The notes under the pieces are model-generated. The model was not told where the DNA came from. It searched no databases and saw only the letters and a list, made by a program, of their open reading frames with translations. The translations under genes and the position numbers were made by a program. Shown here in pieces: positions 19,240 through 28,341 of a DNA stretch of 64,000 bases. Source of the DNA: Palleronia aestuarii (GTDB taxonomy: Bacteria; Pseudomonadota; Alphaproteobacteria; Rhodobacterales; Rhodobacteraceae); NCBI RefSeq assembly GCF_003253995.1, contig NZ_QKZL01000005.1:248001-312000 (forward strand), given 5' to 3'. Every line of letters begins with the position of its first letter. Within the stretch, counting starts at the first letter, position 1.

Positions 19240-20073
19240 ATGGAGGAACGGAGCGGCGCGGCCGGAGGCCCCCCCGAGGTGACCGGGCGCACCCGCCTCT
19301 ACGCGATCCTCGCCGACCCGATCGCGCATGTGAAGACGCCGCAGACCATGCACGCCCTCTTCGCCCGCCATGGAATAGACGGCGTCCTCGTCCCCATGCA
19401 TGTCGCGCCAGACGATCTGGCCGTGACGCTCGACGGATTGCGGGGCCTGCGGAACTTCGGCGGCTTCATCGCGACGGTGCCCCACAAGGGCGCGATGCGC
19501 GATCTCTGCGACGAGGTGAGCGCGGAGGCGGAGGCGATCGGCGCGGTCAATTGCGTGCGCCGCGATCCGGACGGCCGGATGATCGGCGCGATGCTCGACG
19601 GGACGGGCTTCGTCGAGGGGCTGGCGTCCGAGGGGATCGATCTCGACGGACGCCGCGTTCTTCTCGCGGGTGCGGGAGGTGCCGCGAGCGCGATCGCCTT
19701 TTCGGTCGCGTCGCGCGGCGCGGCGCGGCTCACGATCGCCAACCGCACCGTGGAGAAGGCCGAGCGACTGGCCGAGCGTGTGCGGGCGCATTATCCCGGT
19801 CTCGAGGTCTCCGCTCTCGGTTCCGACGCGGATCCGGGCGCGCAGGAGATCGTCGTCAATGCGACATCCCTCGGGATGCGGCCGGACGATCCTCTGCCCG
19901 TACCCCGCTCCGTGCTGGAGCGTGCGGAGGTCGTGGCGGAAGTCATCATGGACCCGGTCGAGACGCCGCTTCTTGCCGCCGCGCGCGCGGCGGGATGCCG
20001 GGCGCATCCGGGATTGCCGATGCTCGAACGGCAGATCGAACTGATGGCGCGCCACATGGGGGCGCTGACGTGA
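19240..20073 (+). CDS. Shikimate/quinate dehydrogenase family protein (AroE-like)
   Basis: A 277-residue NAD(P)-dependent dehydrogenase of the AroE family, ATG 19240 preceded by AAGGGA. The catalytic Lys is in TVPHKGAM, the conserved Asp in DGTGFVEGL, the dinucleotide loop is GAGGAAS, and NATSLGM is the family signature. Because it sits in a catabolic operon with an importer and flavoproteins, quinate, shikimate or a related cyclic or acid substrate is more likely than the core aromatic pathway. The alternative is a YdiB-like paralogue with broad specificity. Confidence 0.83.
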   Translation: MEERSGAAGGPPEVTGRTRLYAILADPIAHVKTPQTMHALFARHGIDGVLVPMHVAPDDLAVTLDGLRGLRNFGGFIATVPHKGAMRDLCDEVSAEAEAIGAVNCVRRDPDGRMIGAMLDGTGFVEGLASEGIDLDGRRVLLAGAGGAASAIAFSVASRGAARLTIANRTVEKAERLAERVRAHYPGLEVSALGSDADPGAQEIVVNATSLGMRPDDPLPVPRSVLERAEVVAEVIMDPVETPLLAAARAAGCRAHPGLPMLERQIELMARHMGALT

Positions 20074-20091
20074 TGGGCCGGAACGCGGCAC

Positions 20092-21696
20092 ATGTCTAAG
20101 ACCTTCGATTACGTGATCGTCGGGGGCGGGACCGCGGGATGCGTTCTGGCGAACCGGCTGAGCGCGGATCCGCGCAACCGCGTCGTCCTGATCGAGGCGG
20201 GATCGTGGGCGCGTACGCCCTGGACCGTGATCCCGGCGGGGTTCTACAAGCTTTTGACCAATCCGCGCTTCAACTGGATGTTCACCTCGGAGCCGGAGCC
20301 GGGCACGATGGATCGCCAGATCGCCATCCCGCGCGGCAAGGGTCTCGGCGGATCGACCCTCATCAACGGAATGATCTATGTCCGCGGCCAGAAGCTCGAT
20401 TACGACGGCTGGGCGCAGCGCGGCTGCACCGGGTGGAGCTTCGACGACGTGGCCCCGCTCTTCCGCCGGATCGAGAGCTACGCGGGCGGCGATCCGGACG
20501 GCGAGCGCGGTCAGGACGGACCGCTTCCCGTCACCGAGGTGTCGGAGCGTCCGGCGATCGCGCGGGCCTTCCTCGATGCGGCCCATGAAGCCGGCCACGC
20601 GTTCAACCCCGATTACAACGGCGCCGCGCAAGAAGGTGTGGGCTGGTATCAGGTCAACCAGCGCGCCGGGCGTCGGATCAGCGCCGCTGCCGCCTATCTC
20701 GATCCCATCCGCCACCGGACGAACCTGAAGATCGAGACCGAGACGCGCGCGCGCCGTATCCGCCTCGAACACGGCCGCGCGACGGGGGTGGAGGTGACGC
20801 GGGACGGGGGCGGGGACGCCTTCATCGCCGCCACGCGGGAGGTGATCGTCGCGGCGGGTGCGGTACAGACGCCGCACCTTCTGGAGCTTTCGGGCATCGG
20901 GTGTGCCGAGCGGCTCTCGGGGCTCGGGATCGCGCCGGTCCGCGACCTCCCCGAGGTCGGGGAGAATTATTCCGATCATTTCTGCACGCGGATGAACTGG
21001 CGCGTCACCCGTCCGGAGACGCTGAACGAGCAATCCCGCGGCCTGCGCCTCCTGCGGGAGGTCTTTCGCTACGCTGTCGGGCGGCAGGGCGTGCTGACGC
21101 TCGGAACCGGGCTCGCGCATGCCTTCATCCGCACGCGGGAGGCGCTCGCAACGCCCGACGTGCAGTTCTTCTTCATGCATGCGAGTTACGCCAATGCGGC
21201 CAAGCGAAAGCTCGAGCGGAAGCCCGGCATGACACTCGGCGTGACGCAGCTCCGCCCCGAATCGCGCGGCACGATCCACGCCCGGACGCCGCGGATGGAG
21301 GATCAGCCGGCCATCCGTCCGAACTTCCTCGACGCCGCCGAGGATCGCGAGACGATGATCGCGGGCATGAAGGAGGCCCGCCGCATCGTCGAACAGCCCG
21401 CGCTCGACGCATGGCGCGGCAGCGAAATGTCGCCCGGCCCCGATTGCAGCACCGACGCGGAATGGCTAGATTTCGCGCGATCGAACGGTCAGACGATCTA
21501 CCATGCGGCCGGGACCTGCCGGATGGGTGCGGATCCCGGATCGGTGGTGGACCCGCAGCTCCGGGTTCGCGGTGTGCAGGGTCTGCGGGTCGTCGATGCC
21601 TCGATCATGCCGTCGCAGGTCTCCGGAAATATCCAGGCGGCCGTTTTCATGATTGCCGAGAAGGGGTCGGAACTGGTGCTGGATCGCCGTGGCTAG
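20092..21696 (+). CDS. GMC family FAD-dependent oxidoreductase (choline dehydrogenase-like)
   Basis: A 534-residue flavoprotein of the glucose-methanol-choline family. It has the N-terminal FAD motif IVGGGTAGCVLANRLS, the second FAD block GKGLGGSTLINGMIYVRG, and the signature AAGAVQTPHLLELSGIG. The C-terminal active-site region has YHAAGTCRMG with the catalytic His, and VSGNIQAAVFMIAEKG. It oxidises a primary or secondary alcohol and usually passes electrons to quinone or oxygen. It overlaps the FAD/Fe-S gene by 8 bases, suggesting the two act in sequence. Confidence 0.88.
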   Translation: MSKTFDYVIVGGGTAGCVLANRLSADPRNRVVLIEAGSWARTPWTVIPAGFYKLLTNPRFNWMFTSEPEPGTMDRQIAIPRGKGLGGSTLINGMIYVRGQKLDYDGWAQRGCTGWSFDDVAPLFRRIESYAGGDPDGERGQDGPLPVTEVSERPAIARAFLDAAHEAGHAFNPDYNGAAQEGVGWYQVNQRAGRRISAAAAYLDPIRHRTNLKIETETRARRIRLEHGRATGVEVTRDGGGDAFIAATREVIVAAGAVQTPHLLELSGIGCAERLSGLGIAPVRDLPEVGENYSDHFCTRMNWRVTRPETLNEQSRGLRLLREVFRYAVGRQGVLTLGTGLAHAFIRTREALATPDVQFFFMHASYANAAKRKLERKPGMTLGVTQLRPESRGTIHARTPRMEDQPAIRPNFLDAAEDRETMIAGMKEARRIVEQPALDAWRGSEMSPGPDCSTDAEWLDFARSNGQTIYHAAGTCRMGADPGSVVDPQLRVRGVQGLRVVDASIMPSQVSGNIQAAVFMIAEKGSELVLDRRG

Positions 21697-24601
21697 AGAC
21701 GAGTACGACACGCGGCGGATCGACGGCGCGGACGAGGGTGCGCCCGCGCCGGACGCGTTGGCCGCCTTTCGCGAGGAGCTCGGACAATCCGCCTTCGAGG
21801 GTGGCCAGCGATGGGGGCGGGCGCCGCGGCGCGTCAACGCCACCGATAATTCCATCTATCAGATCGAGCCCGCCGCCGTGCTCGAACCTCGCCATGCGGC
21901 CGATGTGGCACTGGCCATGGGCATCGCGGCGCGGCACGGGATCGCGATGGCGCCCCGGGGCGGCGGGACCGGGACGAACGGGCAATCCCTGACCCGTGGC
22001 GTGGTCCTCGACACGTCGCGCCACATGCGCCGGATCGTTGATTTCGATCCCGAGGCGGGACGGATCCGGGTCGGACCGGGCATGATCCTCGACGAGCTCA
22101 ACGCCTGGCTGAAGTCGCATGGCTGGATGTTCGCGCCCTCCGTCTCCACCGGATCCCGGGCCACGATCGGGGGGATGGTCGCGACCGACGCCTCCGGCAA
22201 GGGATCGTGCCGCTACGGGCGCACGTCCGATCATCTGCTCTCGGTGGACGTGGTTTTCGCCGATGGCAGTACCGGGGCGCTCCGCGACATGGGCGCCGAG
22301 GAGATCGCGGCGGAGACGGAGTGGGATGGCCCGCTCGGGCGCGTCCTTGCGTGCCTCGTGGAAGGCCTGCCGGGCCAGCGAGACGAGATCGCGGCCGTCT
22401 TCCCGGAGATGAACCGCTCGCTCACGGGCTACAACCTGCGAGACGCGGCGGGGCCCGATGGCGGGCTGAGGCTCCCGAAGCTTTTTGCCGGGTCCGAAGG
22501 GACGCTCGCCGTCGCGACCGAGATCGAGCTTTCGCTCACGCGGATGCCGGCGCATCGCGGCCTCGCGCTCTTGGGCTACGACGATTGCGATGCGGCGCTC
22601 GGGTCGGTGACCGATCTGCTCGCCGCCGGCCCCGAGGCGGTGGAGTTTCTCGACGATACCGTCGTCCGCCTCGGACGCGCGACGCCGGTCTGGACCGATC
22701 TGCAGCCCTTCATGGGCGCGCTCGCGGAACGGGGCGGCTTTCTCTTCGCCGAAGCCGCGGGTGATACGCCGGAAGCGGTCGCCGCGCAGCTTGCCGAGAT
22801 CGACCGGATCGCACAGGCACAGGCGGCCTGCCGGGGCTGCGTCTCTTCCACCGATCCGGCCGTGATGAAGGCGATGTCGGAGTTTCGCCGCGACAGCGTC
22901 GGGCTCCTGTCGCGCGGAGGCGACGGGCGTCAGGGTACCGCCTTCGTGGAAGATGCCGCGGTGCCGCCTGCAAACCTCGCCGAATTCGTGCGCGACTTCC
23001 GCGCGATCCTCGACGAGGCCGATCTTCGGTATGGTATGTTCGGCCATGCGGATGCGGGCTGCGTCCATGTCCGCCCGATGCTGAACATGCGCATCGCGGA
23101 GGATCGCGCGCTCATCCGACCCATATCGGACGCGGTCGCGGCCCTCGCGAAGCGTCATGGCGGGCTGATCTGGGGCGAGCACGGCAAGGGCGTGCGCGGC
23201 GAGTATCTGGAGACCTATTTCGGTCCGGCACTCTATCGCTACCTGCGGGAGATCAAGACGGCCTTCGATCCGGAGAACAGGCTCAATCCCGGCAAGCTCG
23301 TCGTGCCGATCGGGGCGCCCGGCGCGGTCGGCCGGATCGACAACCTGCCCTTCCGCGGCGCGCACGATGCCGAGATCGGGGCAGTCGAGGGTTTCGCGAC
23401 GGCGCTCTCCTGCAACGGCAACGGCGCCTGTTTTCATTGGGACGCGGCCCAGGAGATGTGCCCCTCCTACCGCGCGACGGGCGATCGGGTGCAATCGCCG
23501 AAAGGGCGTGCCACGCTGATCCGTGCCTGGCTGCGCGAACGGGAGGCGGGAGGCGATCCCGCGGCCCTGCGCGAAGCGGAGCGCGATCTACGGCAGAGCC
23601 TTTCCACCTGTCTTTCATGCAAGGCCTGCACCAGCCAGTGCCCCGTCCGGGTCGACATCCCCGCGATGAAATCGCGTTTCCTGTCCGAACAGGAGGGCAG
23701 CCGGCCGAGGCGGGACATGATCGTGTGCCTTCTCGAGCCCGCGACGATCCTGGCGGCGAAGATCCCGGCCCTATCGCTATCGCGTGCGATCTGGCAATCG
23801 GCTACCGTGCGCCGCGGCGTCGAGCGGCTTTTCGGGATGGCCGACCTGCCGTCCTTGCCCGGACGCTCCGTTGGCGCGGCGATGCGGGGCACCGGTGCGC
23901 GGCCCTGGACGGCGGGATCGGGCGATCTCGTCCTGCTCACGGACAGCTTCCTCGGCGTCTTCGACCCCGACATCCTCGCAGCCGCGGCGCGCTGCCTCGC
24001 CGTCGTTTCCGACGATGTCCGCTTCACGCCCATCCTCGCCAACGGCAAGGCCAGAGAAGTCCGCGGGTTGCTCGCCGGTTTGCCTGAACTCCGCACGCGG
24101 CTTGCCGAACGGCTCCGCGCCATCGCGGAGGACGGCGCCACGCTCGTGAGCGTCGAGCCGGCCTTCACCATGCTCCTGCGCCAGGAGATGGGCGATCTGC
24201 TGGCCGATGTTCCCGTCGCCTCGATCGAGGATGTCCTCCATGAAAGGCGGAGCCGGCTCCCGCACGCGGCGAACCCCGGGCGGTTCCGCCTCATCGGGCA
24301 TTGTACGCAGACGGCCGCCGATCCCGACCATCTTGCCCGGTGGCGTGCGACCTTTGCGGCAGCCGGTCACACGCTCGAGACGGTTCGGTCAGGGTGTTGC
24401 GGCATGGCCGGCCTCTGGGGCCACGAGGCCGAGAATGCCGGATTGTCACGCGAAATCTATGACTTGTCGTGGAAATTTCATGTCGAGGATGGCGACGGCG
24501 AACTTCTCGCTACGGGGTTTTCCTGCAGGTCGCAGGTTCACCGTTTCGGGCGAAGGGCGCTCCGGCATCCCGCGCAGGTGCTGGCCGTTCAGGATGGCTG
24601 A
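21689..24601 (+). CDS. FAD-linked oxidase with Fe-S and CCG domains (YdiJ / D-2-hydroxyglutarate dehydrogenase-like)
   Basis: A 970-residue D-2-hydroxyacid dehydrogenase-type flavo-iron-sulfur protein; GTG 21689 overlaps the previous stop. The N-terminal FAD-binding-4 domain (about 40-260) has APRGGGTGTNGQS and TIGGMVATDASGKGS. The FAD-oxidase C domain follows to about 540 (WGEHGKGVRGEYLE). Next is a 4Fe-4S region with CNGNGACFHW, an MCPS cysteine and CLSCKACTSQCPV, then a C-terminal heterodisulfide-reductase-like domain with GCCGMAGLWGHE. Length and order match E. coli YdiJ. Probably oxidises a D-2-hydroxy acid produced by the pathway and feeds electrons to the quinone pool. Confidence 0.85.
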   Translation: MARDEYDTRRIDGADEGAPAPDALAAFREELGQSAFEGGQRWGRAPRRVNATDNSIYQIEPAAVLEPRHAADVALAMGIAARHGIAMAPRGGGTGTNGQSLTRGVVLDTSRHMRRIVDFDPEAGRIRVGPGMILDELNAWLKSHGWMFAPSVSTGSRATIGGMVATDASGKGSCRYGRTSDHLLSVDVVFADGSTGALRDMGAEEIAAETEWDGPLGRVLACLVEGLPGQRDEIAAVFPEMNRSLTGYNLRDAAGPDGGLRLPKLFAGSEGTLAVATEIELSLTRMPAHRGLALLGYDDCDAALGSVTDLLAAGPEAVEFLDDTVVRLGRATPVWTDLQPFMGALAERGGFLFAEAAGDTPEAVAAQLAEIDRIAQAQAACRGCVSSTDPAVMKAMSEFRRDSVGLLSRGGDGRQGTAFVEDAAVPPANLAEFVRDFRAILDEADLRYGMFGHADAGCVHVRPMLNMRIAEDRALIRPISDAVAALAKRHGGLIWGEHGKGVRGEYLETYFGPALYRYLREIKTAFDPENRLNPGKLVVPIGAPGAVGRIDNLPFRGAHDAEIGAVEGFATALSCNGNGACFHWDAAQEMCPSYRATGDRVQSPKGRATLIRAWLREREAGGDPAALREAERDLRQSLSTCLSCKACTSQCPVRVDIPAMKSRFLSEQEGSRPRRDMIVCLLEPATILAAKIPALSLSRAIWQSATVRRGVERLFGMADLPSLPGRSVGAAMRGTGARPWTAGSGDLVLLTDSFLGVFDPDILAAAARCLAVVSDDVRFTPILANGKAREVRGLLAGLPELRTRLAERLRAIAEDGATLVSVEPAFTMLLRQEMGDLLADVPVASIEDVLHERRSRLPHAANPGRFRLIGHCTQTAADPDHLARWRATFAAAGHTLETVRSGCCGMAGLWGHEAENAGLSREIYDLSWKFHVEDGDGELLATGFSCRSQVHRFGRRALRHPAQVLAVQDG

Positions 24602-24628
24602 CTGGCGCCATGCCGTCCGGTCGCTGAA

Positions 24629-24771
24629 CTAACTCACCTTCGATCGCGACGAGGTTGCCGCGGTTCCGGCGGAAGACAGGTAGAGCGCTTCCAGCACCAC
24701 CGCTTCTAGATCGCCAAGGCGATCATTTCGCGGCAATCTAGAACTTATGCTAGGCAGGCCTGGGCGGAGCG
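24629..24771 (-). pseudogene. C-terminal remnant resembling a Gfo/Idh/MocA oxidoreductase
   Basis: In the 261-base gap between the convergent operons, one minus-strand frame is open for about 47 codons. It ends with a protein-like tail, GDLEAVVLEALYLSSAG followed by a short basic end and TAG (24631-24629). That pattern resembles the final helix of Gfo/Idh/MocA sugar dehydrogenases. There is no start codon or upstream body, so only a 3' scar survives, presumably from a gene lost when the two operons were joined. The match is by eye. Confidence 0.3.
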
Positions 24772-24862
24772 GAGATTATCCGCTCGCGCCCCGGACTTTC
24801 GCCCGTTCGCCCGCCAGGGCGGTGGGCTGGCCAATCGTCAGCCGTTGTCCCGTGCGCCTTGC

Positions 24863-25795
24863 TCAATATCCCCGCGAGGCATCGGCGAGATCGGCGCAAG
24901 TCCCGGTCGTCTCGAAGGACTTCAGGTTCTCCGCGATGATCCGTGCGCCGGTGCCCGCGTCGATGCGGGAGGCCACGTGCGGCGTCACGGTGATGCCCGG
25001 ATGGGACCAGAACGCATGATCCCCGGGCAGCGGCTCCTGATGGAACACGTCGAGCGTCGCCTGCTTGATCTGGCCGCTCTCGAGCGCCGCGAGGAGGTCG
25101 TCGTCGACCAGATGAGGTCCCCGCGCACAATTAATGACGCAGGCCCCCTCCGCGAGTTGCCCCAGCAGGTCCGCGTCGAGGATTCCGCGCGTCTCCTCCG
25201 TTAGTGGCAAGAGGTTCACGAGGATCTCGCAACCCGACAGGAACGCCGGCAGGCCGTCCGCACCGGCAAACGTCGTGACCCCATCGATCTCCTTCTCCGT
25301 CCGGGCCCAGCCGCGGGTGTCGAAACCGAGACCCGCCAGCGTGCGGGCCGCCGCCGCGCCGAGATTGCCGAGGCCGAGCACGCCCACGACCCGGTTCGGT
25401 GCGACCGGCACGACGATGGAATGCCAGTCGCGCTCCGCCTGCGCCTGAAGTTGCCGCGGCATGTCGCGATGGTGGCGCAAGACGTGGAGGGCGACGTATT
25501 CCCGCATCCGCTGCGTCAGGTCGCGTCCGACGGTTCGGATGATCGGCACGTCTCGCGGGAGATCCGGATCGTCCAGCACGTGGTCGATCCCCGCGCCGAT
25601 CGAGACGATGGCCCTGAGGTTCGGGAACCGCGCGAGATCGCCCGGGCGCGGCCGCCAGACGACACCATAGGTGATCTCCGCGGGATCGCTCACCGCGTCG
25701 ATCGGCTCGATGGTCCAGCCGGGCAGCAGCTCCTCGAGCATCTCCACCCACCAGGCCTGCGTCTTCTCGTCGGGCAGATAGATCGCGACCTTCAT
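24863..25795 (-). CDS. Glyoxylate/hydroxypyruvate reductase A-like D-2-hydroxyacid dehydrogenase
   Basis: A 310-residue NAD(P)H-dependent 2-ketoacid reductase. The Rossmann motif GVLGLGNLGAAAARTLAG is followed by GWARTEK, whose basic residue favours NADPH. The catalytic triad is present: Arg in NCARGPHLVDDDLL, Glu in FHQEPLPGDHAFW and His in TPHVAS. Overall order matches GhrA, which reduces glyoxylate and hydroxypyruvate. The ATG (25795) overlaps the RraA-like stop (TAATG). Last gene of the 39348-24863 operon, so it probably disposes of a 2-keto acid released by the upstream hydrolases. Confidence 0.88.
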   Translation of the reverse strand: MKVAIYLPDEKTQAWWVEMLEELLPGWTIEPIDAVSDPAEITYGVVWRPRPGDLARFPNLRAIVSIGAGIDHVLDDPDLPRDVPIIRTVGRDLTQRMREYVALHVLRHHRDMPRQLQAQAERDWHSIVVPVAPNRVVGVLGLGNLGAAAARTLAGLGFDTRGWARTEKEIDGVTTFAGADGLPAFLSGCEILVNLLPLTEETRGILDADLLGQLAEGACVINCARGPHLVDDDLLAALESGQIKQATLDVFHQEPLPGDHAFWSHPGITVTPHVASRIDAGTGARIIAENLKSFETTGTCADLADASRGY

Positions 25796-26478
25796 TACGC
25801 CTGGCCCTCGGTCTTCGCCCGGACCATGCGCGTCGCGCCCGACATCTCGCCGAGATAGGTTCCCGCCGTGATCTTCGCCTCGTTCTTCCGTCCGGCCTCG
25901 GTCTTGGCTTCTCCCTGCTCGATCACCGCATCGAGATCCTCGGGCGCGATGAAGAGGACGCCCGACGGATCGGCGAGCACGGCATATCCCGGCAGCACCG
26001 CCGCGCCGCCGATCGAGACCGGGACGTTGAAGCCGCCGCCCGTGTCGTAGAGTCGCGTCGTGACCGGGGACGCGCCGCGCGACCACATGGCGAAACCCTG
26101 TTCCTCGATCTCGGCGGTATCGGTATGGGGGCCGTCGACGCAGGCGCCCGCGAGGCCCTTCAGCGCGGCCATCCGCGTCACGCCGCCACCCCAGCAGGCG
26201 TACTTGCTGTCGCCCAGGCGATCGACCGCCATGAAATAGCCCTCACCCACTTCCGCGAGGCAATGGTGGAGGAGGGTGGAATCGAGCCCTGGGATCGCGA
26301 GCGTCGTCACGGTCGCGGCTACAATTTTCCCAGGAAGAACCGACTGGATCGCCGGGTCGGCGAAACCGAAATGGTAGAAGTGACCGATCGTTGCCGTCTC
26401 GAGTTTCGCGAGCCGGTCGAGCTTCGCCTGGTCGATCCGCTCGGGCACGGCATTCATTTTGTAGGTCAGGTTGGTCAT
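25795..26478 (-). CDS. RraA-like / HMG-CHA aldolase family protein
   Basis: A 227-residue member of the RraA-like fold. Typical elements are the early TIGHFYHFGF, the loop CWGGGVTRMAALKGLAGACVDG, and VLADPSGVLFIAPEDL. The family includes divalent-metal oxaloacetate decarboxylases and 4-hydroxy-4-methyl-2-oxoglutarate aldolases as well as the RNase E regulator. The TRAP and reductase neighbours favour an aldolase or decarboxylase acting on a 2-keto acid. The usual RD catalytic pair after the DG loop is not obvious, so activity is uncertain. ATG overlaps the DctM stop. Confidence 0.78.
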   Translation of the reverse strand: MTNLTYKMNAVPERIDQAKLDRLAKLETATIGHFYHFGFADPAIQSVLPGKIVAATVTTLAIPGLDSTLLHHCLAEVGEGYFMAVDRLGDSKYACWGGGVTRMAALKGLAGACVDGPHTDTAEIEEQGFAMWSRGASPVTTRLYDTGGGFNVPVSIGGAAVLPGYAVLADPSGVLFIAPEDLDAVIEQGEAKTEAGRKNEAKITAGTYLGEMSGATRMVRAKTEGQA

Positions 26479-27773
26479 TGAGAAGTAGATCCTTCGGGTC
26501 CGAGTACGAGGTCAGGCAGGAACGTGGCAATCTGCGGCACGTATGTGAGGAGGATGAGCACGGCGAAGAGGGGCACGAGCATCGGCAGCACCGCCATCGT
26601 CACCTTCTCGAACCGCACGCGGCCGACTTCGGAGACGATGTAGAGGCCGATGCCCATGGGGGGCGTCGCGATGCCGATGAGGAGGCCGAGCTGGATGATG
26701 ATGCCGAAATGGACGCGGTCGATCCCATAGGCGTCGGTTACGGGCAGGAGCGTGGGCACGAGGATCAGCTTCGCCGGAACCCCCTCGACCACGCAGCCCA
26801 CGAGGATCACGAAGACGATGAGGAGCCCGAGAAAGACGTTCTTGTTCTCCGTGAAGGAGAAGGTCCAGTCGGCGAGCTGCTGCGGCACCTGCTCGATGGC
26901 GAGAAGCCAGCCCATCGCGATGGAGAAAGCGATGATGATCATGATGACGGCGGTCATCATCGCGGTATCGCTCACGGCCTGGAAGAAGCTCTTCCACGTG
27001 AGCTCCCGGTACCATAGCCCGAGCATGATGCAGTAGAGCGAGGCGAGAACGCCTGCCTCCGTTGCCGTGACGAAGCCCAGCATGATCGAGCCGAGGATGA
27101 TGCCGGGCGCGACGAGCGCGAGGAAGCCGTGCCGGGCGGTGCCGGCGACTTCCCGCGCGGTCGCGCGCTCCTGCGTCGGGAAATCCTCCCATCCCGCGCG
27201 GAGGCGGACATAGATCATCAGCGACAGCCCGACGAGGAGGCCCGGGATCAGGCCGGCGAGAAACATCCGCTCGATCGATTGCTGCGCGAGGAAAGCGTAG
27301 ATCACGAGCCCGATCGACGGCGGGATGAGCGGTCCGATCACGGAGGAGGCGACGGTAATCGCTGCGGCGAAATCGGGCTTGTAGCCGCGCTCGCGCATCG
27401 CCTTGATCTCGATCGCCCCGAGCCCCGCGCAATCGGCAACCGCGGCGCCGGAAATGCCCGCGAAGATCATCGAAGAGAGCACGTTCACCTGCGCGAGACC
27501 CGCTTTCATGTGGCCGACGAGGGAGTTGGCGAAGGCGAAGATCCGCTCCGTCACGCCGGTGGCGTTCATCAGGTTTCCGGCCATGATGAAGAACGGCACG
27601 GCGGTCAGGGACGCCTTGTTCACCCCCTCGAGCATCTGCTGCGGCACGATCTGCAGCGCGTTTGAGAAGTCCGAGGCGAGGAAGGTGAGGATCGTGGCCG
27701 TCCCGATGGCGATTGAGATCGGGACGCGCAGCAGGATCAGTGCAATGAAGGTTCCGAAGAGTATCCAGGCCAT
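26475..27773 (-). CDS. dctM: TRAP transporter large permease (DctM)
   Basis: The 432-residue 12-segment membrane subunit of a TRAP importer, which carries organic acids driven by a sodium gradient. The start is ATG 27773. DctM hallmarks are VPFFIMAGNLMNATGV, GISGAAVADCAGLG, VIGPLIPPSIGLVIYAF and GIATPPMGIGLYIVSEVG. It starts 4 bases after the small-subunit stop. It is part of a dctPQM set placed downstream of an ABC importer in the same operon. Confidence 0.92.
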   Translation of the reverse strand: MAWILFGTFIALILLRVPISIAIGTATILTFLASDFSNALQIVPQQMLEGVNKASLTAVPFFIMAGNLMNATGVTERIFAFANSLVGHMKAGLAQVNVLSSMIFAGISGAAVADCAGLGAIEIKAMRERGYKPDFAAAITVASSVIGPLIPPSIGLVIYAFLAQQSIERMFLAGLIPGLLVGLSLMIYVRLRAGWEDFPTQERATAREVAGTARHGFLALVAPGIILGSIMLGFVTATEAGVLASLYCIMLGLWYRELTWKSFFQAVSDTAMMTAVIMIIIAFSIAMGWLLAIEQVPQQLADWTFSFTENKNVFLGLLIVFVILVGCVVEGVPAKLILVPTLLPVTDAYGIDRVHFGIIIQLGLLIGIATPPMGIGLYIVSEVGRVRFEKVTMAVLPMLVPLFAVLILLTYVPQIATFLPDLVLGPEGSTSQ

Positions 27774-27777
27774 GTCG

Positions 27778-28341
27778 TCAGATCTCCGGGTGGCTCTCGG
27801 CCAGGTTCTCGGGCAGACCCGCGGCCATCTTGGCGAGGTCGAGGAGCGCGTTGAGCGCGATGAGGGCGGTCGAGACGAAGAGCGGTATGGAAAGGGCGAG
27901 CCGCGGCAATTCGAACCCGTCGGGCAGGATTGCGCCGTTGTAGACGCCGCGCGAGGTGTCGATGACCATCGGCAATTGCGACAGGAGGATACCGGTGACG
28001 AAGAGCGTCGCGGCGTCGGAGACGATCCGCGTGATCGCCATGCCCCTGGGGCCGAAGAGGCCGGCCACGAAATCGACCCGCACATCCTTCAGCCGCGCAT
28101 AGAGAGCGAAGAATCCGAAGAAGCTCAACCAGATGAAGAACACCATCGTCCAGGGCCACATCCAGTACTGCGCAAGCGACAGCGGGCGCAGGACGATCGT
28201 GGCCGCCGTCAGGGCGAGCATCGCGAGAAGGCAGAGGTTCGACAGCCAGAGAAAGGCGCCTCCGAGGCTCCAGTTGAGGCGATCGGCGAGGTTGAGGGCC
28301 CTCTGCAGAGGGCCCTCCGGAACGATTTCGTAGGGGGTCAA
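27778..28341 (-). CDS. dctQ: TRAP transporter small permease (DctQ)
   Basis: A four-segment membrane protein of about 187 residues that bridges DctM and the binding protein. The TTG at 28341 overlapping the DctP stop (TTGA) is the only start giving a full N-terminus. The family pattern is seen in a first hydrophobic segment near 30-50, then FFIWLSFFGFFALYARLKDVRVDF, interrupted here for length, which contains the conserved W and R/K-x-H/R-x-D element. Coupling by overlap matches the usual dctPQM order. Confidence 0.85.
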   Translation of the reverse strand: MTPYEIVPEGPLQRALNLADRLNWSLGGAFLWLSNLCLLAMLALTAATIVLRPLSLAQYWMWPWTMVFFIWLSFFGFFALYARLKDVRVDFVAGLFGPRGMAITRIVSDAATLFVTGILLSQLPMVIDTSRGVYNGAILPDGFELPRLALSIPLFVSTALIALNALLDLAKMAAGLPENLAESHPEI

